NCBI GenBank assembly: GCA_028284905.1
Contig: JANQQU010000022.1
Span: 307,295-371,294 of the forward strand
DNA length: 64,000 bases
Source: Calditrichia bacterium
GTDB lineage: Bacteria; Calditrichota; Calditrichia; RBG-13-44-9; J075
Reading direction: 5' to 3'
Positions 51,408-60,757 of this stretch are shown here, piece after piece. The stretch's first letter is position 1. Each line of letters begins with the position of its first letter. Below the pieces are notes generated by a model that saw only the letters and a program-made list of their open reading frames with translations, ran no database searches and was not told the origin of the DNA. The translations under genes and the position numbers were made by a program.

Positions 51408-52471
51408 TGAAACGCATCGAAACGAGAGCTGCACTAGAGCTGCTCAAGGCATTAATTGCCACTAAATCTATTAGCCGGGAAGAAGGCAATGCTGCAGCGC
51501 TGGTTCGTAAGTTCTTTTCTGAAAAGAATATCCCATTTCAGCATAAAGGTTATAACACCTGGGTCAGGAATGCACATTTCCGCCCGGATTTGCCAACCGT
51601 ATTGCTGAATTCCCACATCGATACGGTAAAGCCAAATGAAGGCTGGGTGCGCAATCCTTTTCAACCGCTAGTGGAAGGAGAGAAGCTTTACGGACTTGGC
51701 AGCAATGATGCCGGGGGCGCATTGGTCGCTTTGATCGCCGCTTTTTTACATTTCTATCAACGGAAAAACTTACCATTTAATTTATTGCTGGCTGCAACGG
51801 CGGAAGAAGAAATCTCCGGGAAAAATGGGATTGCCGCAATCTTGCCGGAAATTGGGGAAATCGCCGTTGCCATTGTTGGGGAACCGACGGAGATGGCCCT
51901 TGCTGTCGCAGAAAAAGGCTTGATGGTGCTGGATTGCACTGCATTCGGTGAATCCGGACATGCCGCACGGGACGAAGGTGAAAATGCCATCTATCGGGCA
52001 ATGAAAGACATCGATTGGTTGCAAAACTATCAATTTCAACGCGTTTCAAAATTTCTCGGAATGGTTAAAATGAGCGTGACGATGATTGAGGCGGGCTATC
52101 AGCATAATGTCGTACCCGATCGTTGTAAATATGTTATCGACGTGCGAACAACCGATGCTTATCGCAATGAAGATGTGCTGCGAATTATCCAGCGGCATGT
52201 AAAGAGCGAAGTGCAAGCCCGTTCTACCCGCTTGCAACCCTCCGGCATCGATCCTGATCATCCCTTGGTCCTGGCAGCATCCGAACTGGGATTGAAAACT
52301 TTTGGCTCCCCAACCCTCTCCGATCAGGCGCTGATCAGTGTGCCTTCGGTGAAAATTGGACCGGGAAAATCGGAGCGATCTCATCGGCCGGACGAATATA
52401 TCACCTTGCCGGAAATTGAAGAAGGCGTTGATATCTACATCAATTTACTGGAAGCGCTGCAGAAAGGATAA
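51407..52471 (+). CDS. argE: M20-family N-acylornithine deacylase
   Basis: A 354-residue zinc amidohydrolase of the M20 family. His70 and Asp72 in 'LNSHIDTVKP', Asp101, and the Glu run at 133-135 ('AEEEISG') are the expected metal ligands and base. The position between argB and argH identifies it as the enzyme freeing ornithine from N-acetyl- or N-succinylornithine, as in Bacteroidetes arginine clusters. The start overlaps the argB stop by one base. Confidence 0.88.
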   Translation: MKRIETRAALELLKALIATKSISREEGNAAALVRKFFSEKNIPFQHKGYNTWVRNAHFRPDLPTVLLNSHIDTVKPNEGWVRNPFQPLVEGEKLYGLGSNDAGGALVALIAAFLHFYQRKNLPFNLLLAATAEEEISGKNGIAAILPEIGEIAVAIVGEPTEMALAVAEKGLMVLDCTAFGESGHAARDEGENAIYRAMKDIDWLQNYQFQRVSKFLGMVKMSVTMIEAGYQHNVVPDRCKYVIDVRTTDAYRNEDVLRIIQRHVKSEVQARSTRLQPSGIDPDHPLVLAASELGLKTFGSPTLSDQALISVPSVKIGPGKSERSHRPDEYITLPEIEEGVDIYINLLEALQKG

Positions 52472-52475
52472 GAAA

Positions 52476-53813
52476 ATGAAACTTTGGCAAAAAAATGAAA
52501 AAGCCGCCGACCAGGCAATTGAAACCTTTACAGTCGGCAAAGACCGTGAATTAGATCTGTTGCTGGCGCCATACGATGTATTAGGATCTATGGCACATGG
52601 CAAAATGCTCGCAGAAATTGGACTTTTAACGCCTGAAGAGTCGTTAAAAATTCATCACGCGTTGATCGACATTTATAAGGATATTAATGCTGGCAATTTT
52701 CGCATTGAAGAAGGCGTGGAAGACATCCACTCGCAAGTTGAAATGCTGTTGACCAGTAAGTTGGGAGATGCCGGAAAAAAAATCCACAGCGGCCGATCCC
52801 GAAATGATCAGGTGCTCCTCGATATTCGTCTGTTCATTCGGGCGGAATTGGAAACGGTCATCGAAAACATTCGGGCGCTAAGCGAACAATTGTTGGCATT
52901 GAGTGAGCAGCATAAAGCGGTGCTTATGCCCGGCTATACCCATTTTCAAGTTGCAATGCCATCCTCTTTCGGATTGTGGTTCGCTGCATATGCAGAGAGT
53001 TTGCTGGATGATTTGCTGGTGCTGCAATCCGCCTATCAGGTCGCCAACAAGAATCCCCTGGGGTCTGCTGCCGGATATGGTTCTTCTTTCCCACTGGATC
53101 GAAGTATGACTACCCGTCTGCTGGGGTTTGATATGTTAAACTATAATGTCGTTTACGCGCAGATGGGTCGGGGGAAAACTGAGCGGGTTGTTAGCATGGC
53201 GTTGAGTACTGTCGCTGCAACATTGGGAAAATTAGCGATGGATGTCTGTCTGTACATGAACCAGAATTTTGCTTTTCTGACCTTCCCCGATCGTTTAACA
53301 ACCGGCTCCAGCATTATGCCCCATAAAAAGAATCCGGATGTTTTCGAGTTGATTCGCGGAAAGTGCAATAAAATACAGTCGCTCCCCAATGAGATTACTT
53401 TGCTAACTGCGAATTTACCTTCCGGTTACCATCGGGATATGCAAATTCTGAAGGAAAATTTTTTCCCGGCTTTTAAGGAATTAAATGATTGCCTGACAAT
53501 GACGAATTATATGCTCTCTCATGTGCAGGTAAATGACAGCCGCATCAGCGAAGAGAAATATCAGTATCTTTTTAGTGTCGAAGCGGTGAATCAACTGGTG
53601 CTGGATGGCGTTCCTTTTCGGGATGCCTACCGGCAAATCGGAGAGCAAATTGAGGCAGGCAATTTTAAACCGACGTATTCCGTGAATCACATTCATGAAG
53701 GCAGTATTGGTAACTTGTGTAACGATAAGATTCAACAGGCAATTTTTGAAGTTTATGATCGATTTCCCTTTGATAAAGTTGCTAGTGCTATGTCGGATTT
53801 ATTGCAGAGGTGA
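52476..53813 (+). CDS. argH: Argininosuccinate lyase
   Basis: A 445-residue fumarase/aspartase superfamily enzyme releasing arginine and fumarate. 'GSSIMPHKKNPDVFEL' is the signature loop with the catalytic Ser; 'EDIHSQVEMLL', 'KIHSGRSRNDQV' and 'PGYTHFQVAMP' hold the substrate and base residues. The ATG at 52476 follows AAAGGATAAG, 4 bp after argE. This is the last biosynthetic gene of the arginine operon here; argF is not present in the window. Confidence 0.95.
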   Translation: MKLWQKNEKAADQAIETFTVGKDRELDLLLAPYDVLGSMAHGKMLAEIGLLTPEESLKIHHALIDIYKDINAGNFRIEEGVEDIHSQVEMLLTSKLGDAGKKIHSGRSRNDQVLLDIRLFIRAELETVIENIRALSEQLLALSEQHKAVLMPGYTHFQVAMPSSFGLWFAAYAESLLDDLLVLQSAYQVANKNPLGSAAGYGSSFPLDRSMTTRLLGFDMLNYNVVYAQMGRGKTERVVSMALSTVAATLGKLAMDVCLYMNQNFAFLTFPDRLTTGSSIMPHKKNPDVFELIRGKCNKIQSLPNEITLLTANLPSGYHRDMQILKENFFPAFKELNDCLTMTNYMLSHVQVNDSRISEEKYQYLFSVEAVNQLVLDGVPFRDAYRQIGEQIEAGNFKPTYSVNHIHEGSIGNLCNDKIQQAIFEVYDRFPFDKVASAMSDLLQR

Positions 53814-53816
53814 GTA

Positions 53817-53882
53817 AATATGCAAATGGGCAAATGGGCAAATGGGCAGTTTGTATATTTGCCCATTTGCATATTTGCCCAT
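53817..53882. repeat. Inverted repeat built of CAAATGGG units
   Basis: ATGCAAATGGGCAAATGGGC and a further unit are followed by the complementary TTTGCCCATTTGCATATTTG and TGCCCAT, giving a long hairpin between argH and the transporter gene, inside the transcription unit. Confidence 0.85.
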
Positions 53883-53896
53883 TCTACAGGAGATTT

Positions 53897-54832
53897 ATGA
53901 GACTAATCGCATTCTTAACACGGCTGTTCCCAATCTGGGCGCTTCTCTTTTCCCTGCTCGCCTTTTTCTTTCCGGACAGCTTTATTCCCCTAAAGACCTA
54001 TATCATTCCTTTACTAATGGCTATTATGTTTGGCATGGGGATGACCCTGGTGCCGGCAGATTTTAAGCGAGTCTTCTTGAAACCGGGCGTTATCGGAATT
54101 GGCGTGCTTTTACAATACTTCCTGATGCCGGCGGCTGCGTTTGTGATCTCGACAGTGCTTGATTTGCCGGAAATGTTGCTGGTGGGGATGGTGTTGGTTG
54201 GCAGCGTTCCCGGAGGCACAGCTTCGAATGTCATTTGCTTCTTAGCCGGCGCGGATGTTGCGCTTTCCATATCGATGACGACGATTTCCACAATTCTAGC
54301 AGTATTTGCAACTCCACTGTTAACCTGGCTGTATATAGGAGAGACAGTGCCGGTGCCAATGACTGAGATGATGATCAGCATTTTAAAAATTGTCATTATA
54401 CCCGTATTTTTGGGTGTGCTTATTAATTGGTGGTTTCAGAAACATTTGCAGCGCATCGAGCCAATATTTCCATTTATTTCGATGGTTGCTATTGTTTTGA
54501 TCATTGCTGCAGTGGGCGCGCTCAATCAGGAACGGATGCTTACTGTTGGTGCAGTTATTGTTGCTGCGATTATGCTTCACAATGCTGTGGGAATTCTTAG
54601 TGGCTATTGGATCGCAAAATGGATGGGGTATTCCCGAAAGGTTTGTCGGACAATTGCCATTGAAGTTGGCATGCAAAACTCTGGTTTGGGCGTTGCTTTG
54701 GCGGTGAAATACTTCTCAGCTGCAGCGGCGTTGCCGGGCGCTCTCTTTAGTATATGGCATAATTTATCGGGATCCTTGCTGGCTGGCTATTGGCAATCCC
54801 AATCCGAGGAAAAACTAAACGCTGGAGAATGA
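53897..54832 (+). CDS. SBF/BASS-family sodium-dependent symporter
   Basis: A 311-residue membrane protein with about nine to ten hydrophobic segments. 'MLVGMVLVGSVPGGTASNV' and 'IEVGMQNSGLGVALAVKYF' match the two crossing helices of bile acid:sodium symporter (SBF) proteins. The start at 53897 has ACAGGAG upstream; the frame from 53810 runs through the repeat and is rejected. It lies 83 bp after argH and may share its transcript. The substrate is unknown; family members carry bile acids, pantothenate, 2-keto acids and other organic anions. Confidence 0.88.
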   Translation: MRLIAFLTRLFPIWALLFSLLAFFFPDSFIPLKTYIIPLLMAIMFGMGMTLVPADFKRVFLKPGVIGIGVLLQYFLMPAAAFVISTVLDLPEMLLVGMVLVGSVPGGTASNVICFLAGADVALSISMTTISTILAVFATPLLTWLYIGETVPVPMTEMMISILKIVIIPVFLGVLINWWFQKHLQRIEPIFPFISMVAIVLIIAAVGALNQERMLTVGAVIVAAIMLHNAVGILSGYWIAKWMGYSRKVCRTIAIEVGMQNSGLGVALAVKYFSAAAALPGALFSIWHNLSGSLLAGYWQSQSEEKLNAGE

Positions 54833-54833
54833 T

Positions 54834-54998
54834 ATGGTGAATTCAAAAAATGATTTATTGATTTGGTTGGGAATTCTGGCAGTGCTGGATGTCATTATCC
54901 CCATACCGCTTACCGGCCTGGTAATTATCTACGGTATTCTGCAGCGGCCGGCCTGGTTTACGGATATTGTCAGTAAAATCAGCAGCGGTATTTTTTAA
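54834..54998 (+). CDS. Small predicted membrane protein
   Basis: A 54-codon ORF beginning one base after the SBF stop codon. It encodes a protein with two hydrophobic stretches ('DLLIWLGILAVLDVIIPIPL' and 'TGLVIIYGIL') and a short tail. The tight spacing after the transporter and the upstream GGAGAA (in the end of the SBF gene) support translation. It may be a small partner of the transporter; I do not recognise a family. Confidence 0.6.
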   Translation: MVNSKNDLLIWLGILAVLDVIIPIPLTGLVIIYGILQRPAWFTDIVSKISSGIF

Positions 54999-55022
54999 AA
55001 CACTCGCAGGTTAAGTTGACAT

Positions 55023-55478
55023 TTACCAGCTGTCCGGCATCTCGACCGCAACAACGTCGCCTTTGGCACAAACTTGCCCGGCGGCACTTAACTCTGCAGC
55101 GACAAGCACTTTCCGGCCTTTGACTTCGCTGGCATGTGCCCGGATAGTGATTTTCTCTCCGGCAGGCGTTGGTTTCAGGTAGGTAATGTTTAACGATGCC
55201 GTTACAAAGCGTGGCAGTTCTTCACTGGTTTCGTCGCGATCCTGATGGGCCGCAGCTGCTGCAGTACCGATGGAGTGACAGTCGATCAGGGAAGCGATCA
55301 GGCCGCCATAGACGTAGCCGGGCATTGCGATATGATACTCTCTCGGATGAAACTCGCAAACGCTTTCTTTGCCATCCCAATAGCTCAAAATATGTAACCC
55401 ATGTTCGTTTAAAGTGCCACATCCATAACAATGACAATATCCCTTTGGGTATCTTTCCTGAATTGCTTTTCCGCTCAT
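55023..55478 (-). CDS. Hotdog-fold thioesterase (PaaI/4HBT-like)
   Basis: A 151-residue single hotdog domain. 'GYCHCYGCGTLNEHGL' at the N-terminus and 'MPGYVYGGLIASLIDCHSIG' around the central helix match the acyl-CoA thioesterase group in which the Gly-Gly loop and Asp lie at the start of the long helix; 'TASLNITYLKPTPAGE' follows. The acyl substrate cannot be predicted. It is a lone gene or paired with the SulP gene upstream on the same strand. Confidence 0.82.
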   Translation of the reverse strand: MSGKAIQERYPKGYCHCYGCGTLNEHGLHILSYWDGKESVCEFHPREYHIAMPGYVYGGLIASLIDCHSIGTAAAAAHQDRDETSEELPRFVTASLNITYLKPTPAGEKITIRAHASEVKGRKVLVAAELSAAGQVCAKGDVVAVEMPDSW

Positions 55479-55519
55479 TCGCTTTCCTTTTAGTCGCTAT
55501 ATGTTTCTACGTTTTTATT

Positions 55520-57790
55520 TTAACGGAGCAATGCCTGCATAATTTTATTGCTGTTAACCAACCGCTCTCCGAGAATTCTGGCAATCAATTTGTGGAAATC
55601 TGCTGCTAAAGCGGGGGCTTCCAGTTCCATTTTGCGAAGTTGGGCCATTGGCATGCAGAGCACTTCGCAATCCTGGTTCGCCACAACAGATGCTGTCGCC
55701 GGCATACCAAGATAAATGCCGAGTTCACCGACAACCGTACCTGCGCCCATCCGCCGTAAGCGAATCAGCTTGCCGTTATCTTCCAATTGAGCGGTTACCT
55801 GCCCGGAGACAATAATATACATCAGTTTCTCCGACTGCCCTTTGCGAATCAGATAATCGCCGGCAGTAAAATGCTGACGTTCAATATATTTCAGGATGCG
55901 CCGGGAAAAATCCCGGTCCGGCTGTTCAATCTTTGCTGCCGGATCCAGATTGGTTTGTTGCAACAAATCGCTGAGAAACTCGATTGTCTCCGGTGATGCC
56001 AGCTGCTCGCCAAACGCTGAAGTCTCTGCAAGAATTTGATTCTCGCACCATTCCATCCCATGATCAAGGTCTTGAAAATGATGGAATCCACCTCCATCTC
56101 CAATCAATTGAATGGTCGAGAATTGGCGTTGGATATCTTTTGAAAGTCCGGTAAGTATAAAGATAATCCCATATGCTTCCTGCAAAATCTTTAATTTTGC
56201 AAAGCTATTTAGCGCTGAAGAATCCAGGCCGTTGACAAGCCGGAAATCCATCAGGACGTAGCGAATGGGAGGATCCTGCGCTTGTCGGGCATGCTGCCGC
56301 ATTTCATCCAGCAGGCTGTTTGCAGTTCCGAAAAAGATGTACCCTTGTAACTTTAAAACCAGTAGTTGTCCGCCCTTCTCCCGCAAAAATCGCTGGATTG
56401 GCGCTGCCCGGTCTACATTGCTCTGAAAAGTGCTGCCACTAAGAGTATGCTTGATAATATTTATTCGACTGTAGTTGATGACAAAAAGAAGACCGGCGAT
56501 CATTAATCCCAGCGCAATGCCCTGCAATAGGCCCATAAAGCCTATCGTAATAACAATTAACAGGACCAGGAAATATTCACCTTTCGGTAACTTAAACCAG
56601 CTGTAATAGAGCCAGTCCATTATAAAAGACAATCCGAGATAGAACAACAGTCCGCCAAGCAGGAATTTGGGGAAATAAGCAGAGATGCCTGGCCCGAAAA
56701 AGAGGGTCAGTCCACAGATGCCGGCTGAGGTAAAGACCGCGAGACGATTGCTCGCGCCGATGCGGTATCCCAGCGCAGAAAGGCTCAGAGACATATATCC
56801 GGCAGAGCTGCCGCCCAACCCGGAAACCAAATTTGCAGCACCGGCTGCTCGTAATTCCTGATTCAGATCTATCTCCCGGCGGGCAATTAGCTCCAATCCA
56901 CTGGCATTGAGTAGCAGAGAAATCACACTGATCAAAACTACTGTGACCATATTGCCGGTTTCCTGAAATACCCAGGACCATTGAACATCCTGATAAGCGG
57001 CAGGGGAGAGGGGCTGCCAGGAGAGGCCCTCCTGGAACCTTGGCAACAACCAACCGAGTTTACTGGCAGAAAGCGTATCAACATTTAGGAAATAAAGGAT
57101 GAGATAAAATATCGCAGTAGCGCCGAGAATCATCGCCGGCATAATCCAGAACACCCGGACCTTACGTAGCACCACATAAAGTATCACTGCAAAAGCGACG
57201 CCGGGAAACCATTTGTAGAGAATGCTTTCCTGAAAAATAAAAGGGAGATTCACCAGGCTCAATTTATAGCCAGACATAATTCGGATAGCGCCGCTAAATA
57301 ATATCCATCCAGTGCCGGCAAGAAACCCGCCGATAACCGGATATGGTATAAAACGAATCAAGTTGCCGAGTTGAAAAGTGCCAATCGCGAGTAGTACTAA
57401 ACCGGTTGTGAGGGCTGTTAAGGCGATGACGGCGATGGTGGTAATAAACGCTGCTTCCGGCGTACCGGATACGGCCAGATTCGCACAAATCCCGGCAGCG
57501 GCCAGTGCCAAAATTGCTGTTGGGGCATCCTGCGGGGCAGTAACCGTGCAGAAAAAAGAGCTGGTTAAACCGACGATGATCCCCATTGCAAAGGCACCAA
57601 AAAGCATAAAGCCAATGCCTCTGGCAATAAACGGGGATAATTCTCCGGAAAAGATGAGCGCGGCGTAGGCACTTTGGAAAATCACAATAAGAATGCCATT
57701 AACCGCACCGGCGCTGATGTTCGGAAATAAAACCGCCGGATGCAATAAGCGATCCGGCTTCAGTGAAGTTTCATGCTGCGCCTGGGCCAT
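55520..57790 (-). CDS. SulP-family transporter with STAS and cyclic-nucleotide-binding-type domains
   Basis: A 756-residue three-part protein. Residues about 20-440 are the SLC26/SulP transmembrane domain ('GTFQLGNLIRFIPYPVIGGF', 'NLVSGLGGSSAGYMSLS'). Residues about 470-585 are a STAS domain with 'VNGLDSSALNSFAKL' at the regulatory Ser position. Residues about 636-750 are a CNB domain with 'VGELGIYLGMPATASVVA'. The phosphate-binding Arg of true cAMP sites is absent (Ala698-Thr699-Ala700 in its place), so cyclic nucleotide binding is doubtful. The substrate anion is unknown: sulfate, bicarbonate or a dicarboxylate are all possible. Confidence 0.92.
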   Translation of the reverse strand: MAQAQHETSLKPDRLLHPAVLFPNISAGAVNGILIVIFQSAYAALIFSGELSPFIARGIGFMLFGAFAMGIIVGLTSSFFCTVTAPQDAPTAILALAAAGICANLAVSGTPEAAFITTIAVIALTALTTGLVLLAIGTFQLGNLIRFIPYPVIGGFLAGTGWILFSGAIRIMSGYKLSLVNLPFIFQESILYKWFPGVAFAVILYVVLRKVRVFWIMPAMILGATAIFYLILYFLNVDTLSASKLGWLLPRFQEGLSWQPLSPAAYQDVQWSWVFQETGNMVTVVLISVISLLLNASGLELIARREIDLNQELRAAGAANLVSGLGGSSAGYMSLSLSALGYRIGASNRLAVFTSAGICGLTLFFGPGISAYFPKFLLGGLLFYLGLSFIMDWLYYSWFKLPKGEYFLVLLIVITIGFMGLLQGIALGLMIAGLLFVINYSRINIIKHTLSGSTFQSNVDRAAPIQRFLREKGGQLLVLKLQGYIFFGTANSLLDEMRQHARQAQDPPIRYVLMDFRLVNGLDSSALNSFAKLKILQEAYGIIFILTGLSKDIQRQFSTIQLIGDGGGFHHFQDLDHGMEWCENQILAETSAFGEQLASPETIEFLSDLLQQTNLDPAAKIEQPDRDFSRRILKYIERQHFTAGDYLIRKGQSEKLMYIIVSGQVTAQLEDNGKLIRLRRMGAGTVVGELGIYLGMPATASVVANQDCEVLCMPMAQLRKMELEAPALAADFHKLIARILGERLVNSNKIMQALLR

Positions 57791-57840
57791 AAAATCCGAT
57801 CTTTAACTACGCTTCTGATAGTTGGCTAAAAGTAGGTCAC

Positions 57841-59337
57841 CTATCTACCGGCAACAACCAACGTCTGGTAATGTTTATATCTTTCCAGGATTTCGATGAC
57901 GTAATTTACCGGTTCTTCCCCCCGGCAGTAGCCAAATTGAACGACGTCATCATTAAAATATTTTCGCTGGGCTTTTTTTAACATATAAACCGCAACATTC
58001 TCATCCCAAAGATCGGGATCCTTCTTGAATTTCTCAGCCAGGCGGCGAGCATCTCCCACATGTCCCTGGCCGGCATTATAAGAAGCAAGAACGAATTTGA
58101 GCCGTTCGGAGGAATCCGGAATCGCTTCCCAATATCGCCATAACCAACTGAGGTATTTTGTGCCGGTCTTGATATTATCCTCGGGAGAATCCACATTTTT
58201 GGCACCGAATTGCCGGGCAGTGCCGGGCATTAGCTGCATCAACCCCTGCGCCCCAACCCAACTGCGCGCTTTTGGGTCAAACTCGGATTCCTGAAAAATT
58301 TGCGAAGCAAGGAGGCGCCAATCCCAGCCTAGTTTGTCCGCGTAAGTTTTGATCAAGTCGTCATAGGGGGAAATTTTTTCACCAACTACTGTAAAAAATT
58401 CACTATCCACGCGCTGACTGTAAAATCTAGAATTGCGATAATACTTTCTGTAGAGAACGTTATACGTCGGTTCTGTCTTAACAATTTTTAACCACTTATT
58501 GATTTCTTCCCGCAACGCAGGTGAGTTTTTTCGTACTGCCCAGGCGATTCGTTGGGAAAAACTTACGGGTGTTTCGATATGGATATTTCGGTGGTAGCCG
58601 GCGTTAATCATCGCAACGTTTTCATCTGCCACCGTGTAAGAGATTTCACCATTGGCAACTTCAGCAATTAGTTCATCTGTCGAGACATCCCCGGGGACTT
58701 CAACAATATCGATATCGCCGCCAATTTCCTCGGAGAGATTTAACAAACGAGGATAATAGGAAGAGCCTTTGCGGACATGTACCGGTTTTCCGATCAATTC
58801 AACCGCGTCGGTAATCATCTTCCGTTCAATTTCATGTTTTTTTAGCGCTAGCCAGTCCTCTGGCAGTTTTTGAACCAGCACCTGGCGAATTAAGGTGTGG
58901 TGATCTGTAAATAGCACTTTTTTCTGCCGCTCTTTGGTAATTGTCATGCTATAGGCAAGGATGTCCCCATGACCCTCATTGAGCATGCTGAAAATACGGT
59001 CAAGATCCCGCACGATAACCACTTCCAGCTCAACTTCCAGATGGTCAGCCAGTTCCTGGAGCAGCTCATATTCGAAGCCGAGCGTCTGTCCTTTATAAAT
59101 GAAGTAACTGTTCGAACTATAACCGGTAAGGGCTATTAATTTCCCCCTAGCCTTGATTTTATCCAGATCTATGGACACCTGGGGTTCGGTTATTTCCGGT
59201 GGCGCGTCGGGTAGGGAAATTTCGGATTTCTCCAGTGAACTGTCGGCGGAGACTGCTTCTGCCTGCTCAGCGGATTGTTGACAACCGAGGGTGATAAATA
59301 TTAATAGAATATATAAAATACGCATGGTTGGAATCAT
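57841..59337 (-). CDS. mltF: MltF-type membrane-bound lytic transglycosylase lipoprotein
   Basis: A 498-residue lipoprotein. A hydrophobic start ends in lipobox TLGC with Cys19. Residues about 60-300 are a periplasmic solute-binding-like domain (SBP family 3: 'ALTGYSSNSYFIYKG', 'GFEYELLQELADHL'), and about 325-460 a lytic transglycosylase domain with catalytic Glu350 in 'QIFQESEFDPKARS', then 'GLMQLMPGTARQFG' and 'SYNAGQGHVGDA'. This order is MltF (YfhD). It cuts peptidoglycan glycan strands; the first domain is regulatory in MltF. The first ATG is preferred for its AGGAGG site 11 nt upstream. Confidence 0.93.
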   Translation of the reverse strand: MIPTMRILYILLIFITLGCQQSAEQAEAVSADSSLEKSEISLPDAPPEITEPQVSIDLDKIKARGKLIALTGYSSNSYFIYKGQTLGFEYELLQELADHLEVELEVVIVRDLDRIFSMLNEGHGDILAYSMTITKERQKKVLFTDHHTLIRQVLVQKLPEDWLALKKHEIERKMITDAVELIGKPVHVRKGSSYYPRLLNLSEEIGGDIDIVEVPGDVSTDELIAEVANGEISYTVADENVAMINAGYHRNIHIETPVSFSQRIAWAVRKNSPALREEINKWLKIVKTEPTYNVLYRKYYRNSRFYSQRVDSEFFTVVGEKISPYDDLIKTYADKLGWDWRLLASQIFQESEFDPKARSWVGAQGLMQLMPGTARQFGAKNVDSPEDNIKTGTKYLSWLWRYWEAIPDSSERLKFVLASYNAGQGHVGDARRLAEKFKKDPDLWDENVAVYMLKKAQRKYFNDDVVQFGYCRGEEPVNYVIEILERYKHYQTLVVAGR

Positions 59338-59641
59338 TGTCGATTTTTCCTCCTGAAAATAATGAAGACAAAATATTGCTCTGGCAAAAAGTCCTGGTTT
59401 ATTGCCACTGGAGGTACGTCCGCTATGTTTCGAAGTAGATCCATTTCCTTGTGCATAAGATTAGAAATTACGATTGAATGACAAAATATCAAAAAAATAA
59501 GGAATATTTCAAAAACTATTTCATTTTTAAATACCGATCACTAAAAAATTGACTTACATTTCTCCTGCATTTCGATATTATACTTCGTTTGAAAATTTTT
59601 TTGATTCCCCGGATTAATCAACTATTACAAGGAGATGACCC
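59338..59641. other. Intergenic region between mltF and the muramidase gene
   Basis: About 304 bp, AT-rich, between divergent genes. TTGACT occurs near 59550 but no good -10 lies at the right distance. Beyond the ribosome sites at both ends I see no hairpin, repeat or reading frame of interest. Confidence 0.45.
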
Positions 59642-60619
59642 ATGCTCGAAGCTGTCAATAATCCAAAGATTCACCGAATACTGTTTCTACCCGAATTAGA
59701 CGAGAACGAATGGAAAAGCGACCTGCGGCGGTTTGCTAGTGGTGATATGACGTTGACACGTACTTCAGCCGGTGAGTCTTCAATAAAGGCGGTTCAGCGC
59801 TTGATGATTTTTTTAGGTTATTCCACCTCTTCGACCGGCGCGTTTGGTATTGATGGTGATTTTGGCCGGGGGACAAACCGGGGGAATGCACAGTTTCAAT
59901 TTGAACATAACCTGACCAATAAGGTGAATCGTCGTATTTTATGCTACGATTGTAACTGGCAGAACGCCAGCCGTAATATTGTCGCTATTCCGGACGTTAA
60001 ATTGACAGTGACCGCATTGGATAGAATGCTCAATAACGCTTTGCATGCAATTAATACAAATCAGGTGATGTGCGGCGATTTTAATGAAGCCGTTTTCCAT
60101 TTGAATAATCTCCATCGCGGTAGCCTGCTCAGCTGTAAGCGTATTTTTGAACGCTATGGCGATCTTGTTGAAAAAGCGGTTCGTAATATGCGGAATTCCC
60201 GCGGAATAACGATTCAGCCGGAATGGATATTCTCTATCATGCGTCAGGAAACAGCCGGTATCGTTCGCCCCCGTTTTGAGCAACATTTGTTGACCCGCTA
60301 TAACGGGCGGAACCCCGGCGCAAACTTTGCGGAATTAAGATACCAGTCGATGAGCTTTGGATTGGGGCAGATTCTCGGTGTTAACTTTCAAAGAGTCGGT
60401 GCGCCGTCTGCAAAGGCAATGTTTTTCAGTTCTCTGGAAGATCAGGCGCTTTATATCGCCAGATTCCTTGCTTCGAAAAAGAGCACAATTGCCAAAAGCA
60501 ATCCGACCGATGCGGATTTCCGGGTAATTGCTCGTTATTATAATGGTCCGGGATATGAATCCCATCATTATCATGAGCGGATCGCAACCTGGTTCCGGGA
60601 GTTCAAAGCACTGGTGTAA
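59642..60619 (+). CDS. N-acetylmuramidase-domain protein with peptidoglycan-binding-like N-terminus
   Basis: A 325-residue protein. Residues about 45-95 resemble a peptidoglycan-binding repeat ('SSIKAVQRLMIFLGY', 'GIDGDFGRGT'). Residues about 185-325 match the DUF3380 N-acetylmuramidase domain: 'IMRQETAG' with candidate catalytic Glu203, 'RPRFEQHLLTRYNGRNP', 'SMSFGLGQILG' and 'ARYYNGPGYESHHYHERI'. Such domains occur in phage endolysins and phage-like or secreted systems. No signal peptide is present, and no phage or secretion genes are nearby, so export would need a holin, another route or cell lysis. AAGGAGATG precedes the ATG; an intrinsic terminator follows. Confidence 0.8.
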   Translation: MLEAVNNPKIHRILFLPELDENEWKSDLRRFASGDMTLTRTSAGESSIKAVQRLMIFLGYSTSSTGAFGIDGDFGRGTNRGNAQFQFEHNLTNKVNRRILCYDCNWQNASRNIVAIPDVKLTVTALDRMLNNALHAINTNQVMCGDFNEAVFHLNNLHRGSLLSCKRIFERYGDLVEKAVRNMRNSRGITIQPEWIFSIMRQETAGIVRPRFEQHLLTRYNGRNPGANFAELRYQSMSFGLGQILGVNFQRVGAPSAKAMFFSSLEDQALYIARFLASKKSTIAKSNPTDADFRVIARYYNGPGYESHHYHERIATWFREFKALV

Positions 60620-60657
60620 AAAGTGATTAGTCTATCAATATAGTATTGATTTTCGTT

Positions 60658-60700
60658 AAAAAAATGGTTGAAATTCTTGCGGGTTTCAGCCATTTTTTTT
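60658..60700 (+). terminator. Intrinsic terminator after the muramidase gene
   Basis: AAAAAATGGTTGAAA pairs with TTTCAGCCATTTTTTTT across a 9-nt loop, ending in eight Ts. A small palindrome ATCAATA-TAG-TATTGAT (60634-60650) comes just before it. Confidence 0.9.
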
Positions 60701-60757
60701 GTATGAGAGCTAATCTCCGTAGCCATCATCTTTAACCCGAAAAAGAGATTTCCTAAC

